This document shows positions 1 through 7,246 of a DNA stretch of 38,859 nucleotides, in pieces. The notes beneath the pieces were generated by a model. The model was not told the DNA's origin. It searched no databases and saw only the letters and a list, made by a program, of their open reading frames with translations. The stretch spans positions 1 through 38,859 of the forward strand of contig CAZHGD010000062.1 in the NCBI GenBank assembly GCA_964531735.1. The letters are read 5' to 3'. Position numbers and translations under genes: made by a program. How positions within the stretch are numbered: position 1 is the first letter of the stretch; each line of letters starts with the position of its first letter. The DNA comes from CAZHGD01 sp964531735. GTDB taxonomy: Bacteria > Armatimonadota > UBA10988.

Positions 1-3000
1 GTCCCGGTCATCCAGCGCCGTCAGGTAGCCGCGGCGGATCAGCGCCGCCAGCAACAGGTGCGTCTGCTCCGGCACCAGCCCCCAGCTCGTCCGCGCCAGG
101 CGCGCCTCGACGGCGGCGACCGCCACGGGCCGGTCGGGCAGTTGCTCCAGCAGCGCCGCGGCCGGGCCGCCGGCCCGGATCCGGACTCGGTACTCGCCCA
201 ACTCGCCCTCGGCGAGGCCCAACGGCACCGCGACCGCCTCGACCATGGTCGCCCGCGCCGACCCCTCGGCCATCGCCGCGCGACCCGGCAGCACCAGGCC
301 CGCGATCAGGTCGTCGGCCACGCCCGCTGTCAGGCCGTCGCGTTGTGGGGCCACCGCGGCGAAATCGGCAAAGACGAGCTCGAGCGCCGAACCCACCACT
401 CGTTCGAGGGCCTCGTGCCAGCCCTGGCCAGCCACGGGCTGGCGGCCCGTCGCCGACACCACCTCGCCCTCCAGGTAGAGCCGCCGCATCAGGTCGCTCA
501 GCCGCGCCAGCCGGCCTTCGGCCTCCTCGTCGAGCCGGGTTCGCACGCCCTCGGCGTCATTGGCCGCCGGTGTCGGGTCCGCGCGTAGCAGCTCCAGCGT
601 GGCGTCTTCCACCCACTGTCGCCGCTCGGCCTCGTTCGGTTCGCGCGGCAACCAGGCCACGACCGCATGTTGCCAGCGCGCCAGTTCCACCGTGCCGACC
701 GCCGCGCCAAACGCCGCCGCCTGACGCTCCATGTCCTGTGGCTCGGCCAAGTAGACCTGCGCGACCTCGGCCCGGTCCCAGCCGGCGAGTAAGGCCGCCT
801 GGTTCTGGAGCTCGGCCGGCGAGATCGTCACCAGGTCGCGCAGGCCGACGAACACCTGCCGCTCGGTGTGGCGCCAGCTCACCGCCAGGCTGTGCGGGTG
901 CAGGGCCGCGGCCAGCGGGCACTCCGGCCCGGTGCAGGCGGCCAGCGCCGTGGTCACCAGCCGGCTGTCAGCCGGGCTGTAGGTGGCCTCCAGACTGCGG
1001 GCACGCCGACGGATCACCTCGTTGACGTCGTAATCGAGGTCGATGCGGTAGACGTCACGGCCGTCGCCGCGCCGTCGCTCGACGGTCAGGCACGGCCCGC
1101 ACCGACGCATCTGCTCCAGCAGCGCCGTCACTCGCTGGTCGCGGTCGGCCGCCGCCGGCAGCAGGGCCGCCGCCAGGTCGCCCACGCCGCGCTCGAGCCC
1201 GGCCAGCCGCAGCACCACCAGCGCTTTGGCCAGCCGCAGCGCCAGCGCGCCGTCGGCCAACTCCAAGGCCGCCAGATTGCGCTGGTACCACGCCACCACC
1301 GCCTCGCGATAGCGACCCAACTCGGGATGGTGGACCACGTCGCGCTCGAAGTGGTCCCACAACTCGTCCGGCGTGATCAGTCGGTCGCACGGCGCCGCCA
1401 GCACGCCCTCCGACGACTCATCGCCACCCACCCGCGCGGTCGCGAAGTCGATCAGGCTCCGCGTGCGCGACAGGAAGTGCTCGGCACAGCCCTCCAGCGC
1501 GTCGAGCGTCAGCGGGTGCAGCGGGTAGCTCTCGGTCAGCCGCGCCGCGGTGAGATCGGCACTGCGCCGCCCGCCGGTCCACACAGCCAGAGCCGCACTC
1601 ACCGCCGCCGGGAAGCTCGCGGGCTCGCGTCGCCGCAGTACCTTCTGAGCCAGCACCTGCCGCGCCGCCGTCAGCGGGAGACTCAGCCGCGTCTCGAACC
1701 GGTCCTTGATCTGCCGTAGCGTATAGGTCTCGACCTCGGCCACGTCCTCGATCTGCCGTTGCAGCGCCGCGATCACCCAGACCGGACTGCTCGCCGCCCG
1801 CTGGCCCAGGAACTGCAGGAACGACGCATCGGCCTGCACGCCGCTGCGGCTGCGCGCGGCCAGGAACACCGAGAGCTCGTCGAGCAGAACGACCACCCCA
1901 CCCAACCGCTGCGCGTGGGCCAGTTCGACCAGGCGCCCGAGCCGTTCCACGCGCGTCTGCGCGAAGGTGATCGGCAGACCCGCCGCCCGCACCACCGCTT
2001 GTGCCGCCGCCGCGGCGCGGTGCGGGTCTTCGCTGCTGACCGCCAACCAGTCGCCACCCACCTGGTCGTCGAGCGCCGGCCGGTGGTTGCTCAGCAGATG
2101 CTCGCGCGCCACGGCGACGATGTGCGCGGTCTCGGCCAGCGTGACCGGGGTGCCGAACCGCGCCAGCCACACCTCTTCAGCGCGGCGGAAGACGATCTCC
2201 TCCAGATCGACCGCGGGCGACACGGTGTCGAGCGCGACCGGAATGACCAGCCGGTCACCACCGCGGTGCAGCGGCGCCGCCAGGTCGGCCAACGCGGCCT
2301 GGGCGGCGAACAGCGTGCGCCGCGCCTGCTCGGCGCTGGCCACCAACGCCAGCGCGGCCAGCAGGTGCGACTTGCCCGCGCCATACAGCCCGGTGACGAA
2401 GAACCCGGCGCCGTGCTCGGGCTGCGCCAGTCCGCTCAGGATCCGGCGCACCACCGCCAGCGTGCGCGCGTCGTGCAGGTACCACTCGGCCAGGTAGCCG
2501 CGCAGCAACTCGTTCAGCCCGTCGTCACCGCGCACCGCCCGAGCCAGCAACGGCTCCATCTCGGCCAACTGCACCACGGTCGGCACCGGCGCGACCTCGA
2601 TCACGTCGCCGATGACGGCGCTCGGCACCGCGGTCGGCGGCGCGGCCGGCCTGGCCAGCGCCCGCCCGCCGGTCACTTGGCCCACCCAGTCGCGGTGATC
2701 GGCGTGGGCACTGCTGGCCCACCGACCCGCCGCGTCAGCGGGGCGACCCTCGATGACCTCCGCGACGGTGAGCCAGTCGTCGGCGTCGATCGCGGCGACC
2801 TGCCACGGCTGGAGCAGCGGCCCGCGACGCTGCAGGGCGCGGTTGACGCGGCGGGTCAAAGAGGTGCGTAGCGCGGCCGCCCAGTCGCCGACGGTCGCTT
2901 CGTCGGGCGGCACGACCAGCAGATCGATGGCCGCCGGCAGCACGGCAAAGGCCAGGACCACCACACCGGCCTTCGCCGCGGCGTCGGCCAGAACAGCGAC

Positions 3001-3198
3001 CACCGTCTCGCGAGCCGAGGCCGGCTCAAACGGCGCCAGCCCGTCGCCAGCGGACGCTTGCAGACGGTAAGCTGCGGTTGCCCTGCGGTGACCAGTGTCC
3101 ACAAACGCGGGCTTCGCCGGCCCCACACGCGGTCCTTCCGGCAGCGCCGGCACAACCACGGGCGCTGGGGCCATGGCGCCGCGTCTGCCCGTTGACAC
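1..3198 (-). CDS. Large P-loop ATPase (DUF6079/PglY/BrxC-like) with RAYT-like N-terminal domain; 3' end outside window
   Basis: An uninterrupted reading frame of 1066 codons runs off the left edge, so the C-terminus is missing. I chose GTG at 3198 because AAGGAGG lies about 10 nt upstream; ATG at 3174 is the alternative. Residues about 30-165 resemble an IS200-like/REP-associated transposase domain (LAFAVLPAAIDLLVVP near 82-97, RRVNRALQRRGPL, then WASSAHADH), but the HUH motif reads A90-I91-D92. Residues 270-278 are a Walker A (GLYGAGKSH), and VVVLLDE ending at 441 is a Walker B, followed by VWVIAALQ as sensor-like strand. This ATPase layout, with long helical C-terminal regions, recalls DUF6079 and the PglY/BrxC ATPases of BREX phage defence; that family assignment is from memory. 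It probably acts in DNA or phage-related transactions with partners beyond the window. ATPase is well supported, defence role is inference. Confidence 0.7.
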   Translation of the reverse strand, partial: MSTGRRGAMAPAPVVVPALPEGPRVGPAKPAFVDTGHRRATAAYRLQASAGDGLAPFEPASARETVVAVLADAAAKAGVVVLAFAVLPAAIDLLVVPPDEATVGDWAAALRTSLTRRVNRALQRRGPLLQPWQVAAIDADDWLTVAEVIEGRPADAAGRWASSAHADHRDWVGQVTGGRALARPAAPPTAVPSAVIGDVIEVAPVPTVVQLAEMEPLLARAVRGDDGLNELLRGYLAEWYLHDARTLAVVRRILSGLAQPEHGAGFFVTGLYGAGKSHLLAALALVASAEQARRTLFAAQAALADLAAPLHRGGDRLVIPVALDTVSPAVDLEEIVFRRAEEVWLARFGTPVTLAETAHIVAVAREHLLSNHRPALDDQVGGDWLAVSSEDPHRAAAAAQAVVRAAGLPITFAQTRVERLGRLVELAHAQRLGGVVVLLDELSVFLAARSRSGVQADASFLQFLGQRAASSPVWVIAALQRQIEDVAEVETYTLRQIKDRFETRLSLPLTAARQVLAQKVLRRREPASFPAAVSAALAVWTGGRRSADLTAARLTESYPLHPLTLDALEGCAEHFLSRTRSLIDFATARVGGDESSEGVLAAPCDRLITPDELWDHFERDVVHHPELGRYREAVVAWYQRNLAALELADGALALRLAKALVVLRLAGLERGVGDLAAALLPAAADRDQRVTALLEQMRRCGPCLTVERRRGDGRDVYRIDLDYDVNEVIRRRARSLEATYSPADSRLVTTALAACTGPECPLAAALHPHSLAVSWRHTERQVFVGLRDLVTISPAELQNQAALLAGWDRAEVAQVYLAEPQDMERQAAAFGAAVGTVELARWQHAVVAWLPREPNEAERRQWVEDATLELLRADPTPAANDAEGVRTRLDEEAEGRLARLSDLMRRLYLEGEVVSATGRQPVAGQGWHEALERVVGSALELVFADFAAVAPQRDGLTAGVADDLIAGLVLPGRAAMAEGSARATMVEAVAVPLGLAEGELGEYRVRIRAGGPAAALLEQLPDRPVAVAAVEARLARTSWGLVPEQTHLLLAALIRRGYLTALDDRD

Positions 3199-3240
3199 CC
3201 TACCCCCTCCTCCTTACCCTATCAGCCAAGGAGCCCCCGG

Positions 3241-4410
3241 ATGCAGGTCCTCGATTTGCGCTATGGCGTCAACCCTCACCAGTCCCCGGCACGGGTCTAT
3301 GTGAGTGAGGGCGAGCTGCCGTTCGAGGTGCTCAACGGCTCCCCCGGTTACATCAACCTGCTCGACGCGCTCAACGCCTGGCTGCTCGTGCGCGAACTGG
3401 CGGCGGCCACCGGGCTGCCCGCGGCGGCCAGCTTCAAGCACGTCTCGCCCGCCGGCGCCGCGGTCGCGGTGCCGTTGGCCGAGACGCTGCGGCAGGCCTA
3501 CTTCGTCGCGGGCCTCGACCTGTCGCCGATGGCCACCGCCTACGCTCGCGCCCGCGGCGCCGACGCCATGTCGAGCTTCGGTGACTGCGCGGCCTGCAGC
3601 GGCACCGTCGATGTGGCCACCGCCGACCTGCTCAAGCGCGAGGTCTCCGACCTGGTCATCGCGCCGGACTACGAGCCCGCGGCGCTGGAGGTGCTGCGCC
3701 AAAAGAAGGGCGGCAAGTACGTGGTGCTCCAGGCGCGCGCCGACTGGACGCCGCCGACCATGGAGCGGCGCGAAGTGGCCGGCGTGACCTTCGAGCAACC
3801 GCGTAACGACAAGCTGCTCGACGCGGCGCAGTGGGCCAATCTGGTCACACAGCGACACGACCTGACGGCCGCCGAGCAGCGCGATCTGCTGATCGCCAGC
3901 ATCACGCTGAAGTACACCCAGTCCAACTCGGTGTGCTTTGCCTACGATGGCCAGGTGATCGGCAACGGCGCGGGCCAGCAGTCGCGCGTCCACTGCACGC
4001 GGCTGGCCGGTGACAAGGCCGATCGGTGGTTCCTGCGGCAACACCCGGCCACGCTGGGCCTGGACTTCCGCAGCGGTATCACCCGGGCCGAGAAGAACAA
4101 CGCGGTCGACCGCTACCTGCTGCCCGATCTCAGCGACGCCGAGCACGAAGCCTGGCTGCACTCGTTCGCCACACCGCCGGCGCGGCTGACCGCGGCCGAA
4201 CAGCGCGCGTGGCTCGACCAGCAGAGCGGTGTGGCGCTCAGCTCCGACGCGTTCTTCCCCTTCCGCGACAACGTCGACCGGGCCGCCCGCAGTGGTGTCA
4301 CGGCCATCGTGCAGCCCGGCGGGTCACTGCGCGACGACGAGGTGATTGCCGCGGCCAACGAGTACGGCATGGCCATGGCGTTCTCCGGCGTGCGGTTGTT
4401 CCACCACTAG
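3241..4410 (+). CDS. Stand-alone AICAR transformylase (PurH C-terminal domain only)
   Basis: 389 residues. It should transfer a formyl group from 10-formyl-THF to AICAR, giving FAICAR, the ninth step of purine synthesis, in the cytoplasm. The N-terminus begins directly at RYGVNPHQ (7-14), which in bifunctional PurH lies after the roughly 200-residue MGS-like IMP cyclohydrolase domain; the catalytic Lys-His pair is K66-H67 in FKHVSPAG. The C-terminus (MAMAFSGVRLFHH) matches the usual PurH end. The cyclohydrolase must therefore be encoded elsewhere (separate PurH-N or PurO). AAGGAG at about 3228-3233 precedes the ATG by 7-8 nt. It is divergent from the ATPase gene with only 42 bp between starts. 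I leave the symbol blank because purH normally denotes the two-domain enzyme. Confidence 0.9.
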   Translation: MQVLDLRYGVNPHQSPARVYVSEGELPFEVLNGSPGYINLLDALNAWLLVRELAAATGLPAAASFKHVSPAGAAVAVPLAETLRQAYFVAGLDLSPMATAYARARGADAMSSFGDCAACSGTVDVATADLLKREVSDLVIAPDYEPAALEVLRQKKGGKYVVLQARADWTPPTMERREVAGVTFEQPRNDKLLDAAQWANLVTQRHDLTAAEQRDLLIASITLKYTQSNSVCFAYDGQVIGNGAGQQSRVHCTRLAGDKADRWFLRQHPATLGLDFRSGITRAEKNNAVDRYLLPDLSDAEHEAWLHSFATPPARLTAAEQRAWLDQQSGVALSSDAFFPFRDNVDRAARSGVTAIVQPGGSLRDDEVIAAANEYGMAMAFSGVRLFHH

Positions 4411-4436
4411 CCGCGGCACGCTCTTTGTTAGGCCAG

Positions 4437-4450
4437 ACCGGCTTGCCGGT
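4437..4450. promoter_or_regulatory. Inverted repeat ACCGGC-TT-GCCGGT overlapping a -35 box
   Basis: Perfect 6-bp arms separated by TT lie 27 nt after the stop of the AICAR transformylase gene and overlap the -35 hexamer (4443-4448) of the importer promoter. It could be an operator for a sugar-responsive repressor or a weak 3' hairpin; the position favours an operator, but this is inference. Confidence 0.35.
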
Positions 4451-4470
4451 TGGCGGCGTCGTGGTAATCT
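4443..4470 (+). promoter_or_regulatory. Extended -10 promoter of the sugar importer operon
   Basis: TTGCCG at 4443-4448, a 16-nt spacer and TAATCT at 4465-4470, with TG at 4462-4463 giving the extended -10 form TGGTAATCT. A start near 4477 would leave a leader of about 54 nt before the TTG start at 4531. Confidence 0.5.
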
Positions 4471-4530
4471 GGAGTGTCCCGTGGCCGGTCCCGGCCGGTC
4501 GCGACGGCGTGCTCCGGAGAGTGGGTTACC

Positions 4531-7245
4531 TTGAGACCGTTCTGGCTGACGACGCTGGTGGCGCTGGCGGTTGCGCTGGCGCTCCCGGAGCTTGCCCACG
4601 CCCAGGCCGAAGCGACGGGTCAATCCCAGTTCAACATCTCGGTCACCTCGCGCTTCAACACGCAGCAACGGCTGCCGAAGAACCTGCGAGACTTCTTCGC
4701 CGCCCATCCGAACGTCCATCTGGTGCAGTGGGACGGCGTCTCGATGCCGGCGGCCGGCGCCCGCGCCAGCCTGGCCATGGCGATGGCGGCCAACATCGGG
4801 CCGGACATCTTCGAGACCGACATCCGCCAGGCCGTGTCGCAGGGCCTGGCCTACCCGCTGACCGAGTGGATCGGTGAGGACGGCGTGCTGGCCAACGGCC
4901 AGCCGAAGCGGCTGCCGAACGGCCAGCCCGACAAGAACGGCCAGATCGACGCCGACGAGGCCAAGTGGCCGGGCTGGACGCAGATCAAGCCGCTCTACCG
5001 GCAGGTCGTCACCGTGGACGGCAAGGCCTACGCGCTGCCGAACCGCGGCGGCACCTACGTCGGCATCCTCTACAGCAAGAGCCTCATCCGCAAGGCCGGG
5101 CTGGATCCGGCCAAGCCGCCGCTGACCTACGAGGAGTTCATCCGCTGGGTCCGCCTGCTCTACAACCCCGAGAAGAAGACCTTCGGCCTGGAGCTGACGC
5201 CGGCGAGCTGGGCCTTCGCCCCATGGGTGGCCACCACCGGCTCGAGCATCGTGGTCCAGGACCGCAAGAGCCCCACGACGGGCCAGGTCTACACCTTCAA
5301 CGAACAGGCCACCGACTTCCACGCACCGGACACCGGTGAGGATCTGCAGAATGTGGTGCCGACGCTGCGCTGCAACGTGGCCAGTCCCGAGTGCAGCGCC
5401 GCGCTGGCGTTCTACCATCGGCTCAAGTGGGCCCCGTGGATCCGCGACCCGGCCAGCGGCGAGCCGCTCGAGCTGACCGCGGACGACCTGAAGAACGGCC
5501 GCGTGACCCTGGCCGGCCGGGCGATCACCTTCCAGCCCGAGGACGTCATCGAGGGCTCGATCAGCGTCTCGACCACCGACCTGATGAACACGGTCAAGCG
5601 GCTCGGCCGCGACCTGGCCATGTACCCGCTGTGGTCGGGCGACATGACCGAGTTCGAGAATCTCGGCCTCGATCCAAGCGACATGGGCATGTTCGCCTTC
5701 CCCGGGATGACCGCGGCCCAGCGGCCGGTCCTGCAGGCCTCCAACTCGTTCTTCATGGTCGGCAAGGACGTGCTCAAGCGCGGTGGTCACAGCCCGGTGG
5801 CCCGCAAGCGCTATCGCGACCTGGTCTGGGAAGTGATGAAGCTCATCTGCAGCCCCGAGGGCTCGGACGAGATCATCCGCCGCAAAGTCGCGGCGGGCCA
5901 GGCCCGCTTCCTCAACCCGCGCGACCTGAAGCGTCTCGGCTTCGACGACTACGTACGCGAGATGCCGCCCGAGAACCTCGCCATGTGGGAGGACATCGAG
6001 TCGGGCAAGATCCTCGAAGTCGTCGAGCCGTTCATGGGCCGCTGGCTGCAGTTCCGCGACTTCTACCAGCGCGAGGCCATCGACCTGGTGCTGCGCCCGA
6101 GCGGCAAGACGTTCGACTACCAGTCGGCACTGGTCGCCCTGGAGCGCGACGCCAACACCGGTATCATGATCGAGCGCCCGCCCTCGGCGCTGGCGCCGTA
6201 CCGGTCGCGAGCCTGGGTGATCGCCATCGTCGCCGCCGGTGTCCTGCTGACCTTCCTGGTCCTGATCATCCGCGACCAGCTCCGGCGGGCGCCGAGCACC
6301 GCGGGTGTGTACAAGGGCTGGCTGCCCTGGCTGATGCTGGCGCCGGCGCTGGGCTCCATCGCGCTGTGGGGCTACTACCCGCTCTGCCGCGGCCTGATCA
6401 TGGCCTTCCAGGACTACAAGATCGTCGGCCGCTCGCTGTTGGTCGGGCTGGACAACTTCATCAGCATCGCGCTCGACCCGAACTTCCGCGGCTACCTGTT
6501 GACCACGTTCCGGTTCGTGCTCTGGAACCTCGGCCTGGCCTTCTTCACGCCGATCTTTCTGGCCCTCCTGCTCAACGAAGTGCCGCGGCTGAAGGTGTTC
6601 TTCCGGACGCTGTTCTTCCTGCCACAAATGACCAGCGGCCTGGTCGTGACGCTGATGTGGAAGGAAATGTACGTCGGCACGCCCACCGGCACCATCAACC
6701 GGTTGCTGGCGCAGATCGTCGGCGCCATCCATTGCGCGCCGGTGGACTTCGTGCTGCGCCACGTCTTCGGCAGCGCGCAGTTCAGGCCCATCGACTGGCT
6801 GGGCAATCCCACCTGGGTCATGGCCTGCGTGATCCTGCCCGGCGTGTGGGCCGGAGCCGGCATCGGCAGCCTGATCTACCTGGCCGCGATGAAGTCGGTG
6901 CCCGATGAACTCTACGAGGCCGCCAGCCTCGACGGCGCCGGCATCCTGCGGCGCATCAAGGACGTCACGCTGCCGACCATCCTGCCGCTGGTGCTGATCA
7001 ACTTCGTGGGCACCTTCATCGGCACGTTCCAGTCGATGGGTAGCATCTTCCTGCTCACTTTCGGCGGCCCGGGCAAAGAGACCATGGTCATGGGCATGGC
7101 CATCTGGCAGGAAGCGTACGTCAACCTGCGCTTCAGCCTGGCCACCAGTTACGCCTGGATCCTGGGCAGCATCCTGATCAGCTTCACCTACTTGCAGTTG
7201 CGCATCCTCCGGCGGGTCGACTTCCGTCAGGCGAAGGGGGACTGA
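4531..7245 (+). CDS. Fused extracellular solute-binding protein and MalF-type sugar ABC permease
   Basis: 904 residues. Residues 1-25 are a signal peptide (LRPFWLTTLVALAVALAL, cleavage after AHA). Residues about 30-555 are a family 1 solute-binding protein (PDIFETDIRQ, YALPNRGGTYVGILY, YEEFIRWVRLLY). A transmembrane helix at about 562-585 (AWVIAIVAAGVLLTFLVLII) leads into a complete MalF/UgpA-like permease (GWLPWLMLAPALGSIALWGY onward) with an EAA loop at about 792-815 (DELYEAASLDG). The receptor is thus tethered to its own translocation pore, a layout common in glycine-betaine systems but unusual for sugar importers. I chose TTG at 4531 because GGAGAG (4516-4521) lies 9 nt upstream and the signal peptide starts there; GTG at 4474 would add 19 residues with no homology. 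The second permease starts 1 nt after the stop. Substrate unknown; no ATPase is nearby. Confidence 0.88.
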   Translation: MRPFWLTTLVALAVALALPELAHAQAEATGQSQFNISVTSRFNTQQRLPKNLRDFFAAHPNVHLVQWDGVSMPAAGARASLAMAMAANIGPDIFETDIRQAVSQGLAYPLTEWIGEDGVLANGQPKRLPNGQPDKNGQIDADEAKWPGWTQIKPLYRQVVTVDGKAYALPNRGGTYVGILYSKSLIRKAGLDPAKPPLTYEEFIRWVRLLYNPEKKTFGLELTPASWAFAPWVATTGSSIVVQDRKSPTTGQVYTFNEQATDFHAPDTGEDLQNVVPTLRCNVASPECSAALAFYHRLKWAPWIRDPASGEPLELTADDLKNGRVTLAGRAITFQPEDVIEGSISVSTTDLMNTVKRLGRDLAMYPLWSGDMTEFENLGLDPSDMGMFAFPGMTAAQRPVLQASNSFFMVGKDVLKRGGHSPVARKRYRDLVWEVMKLICSPEGSDEIIRRKVAAGQARFLNPRDLKRLGFDDYVREMPPENLAMWEDIESGKILEVVEPFMGRWLQFRDFYQREAIDLVLRPSGKTFDYQSALVALERDANTGIMIERPPSALAPYRSRAWVIAIVAAGVLLTFLVLIIRDQLRRAPSTAGVYKGWLPWLMLAPALGSIALWGYYPLCRGLIMAFQDYKIVGRSLLVGLDNFISIALDPNFRGYLLTTFRFVLWNLGLAFFTPIFLALLLNEVPRLKVFFRTLFFLPQMTSGLVVTLMWKEMYVGTPTGTINRLLAQIVGAIHCAPVDFVLRHVFGSAQFRPIDWLGNPTWVMACVILPGVWAGAGIGSLIYLAAMKSVPDELYEAASLDGAGILRRIKDVTLPTILPLVLINFVGTFIGTFQSMGSIFLLTFGGPGKETMVMGMAIWQEAYVNLRFSLATSYAWILGSILISFTYLQLRILRRVDFRQAKGD

Positions 7246-7246
7246 C

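Noticed and set aside
1759..2871. Plus-strand open frame of 370 codons at the left end
   Set aside because: It lies opposite the continuous minus-strand ATPase frame with Walker A and B motifs, and its translation is a compositional shadow.
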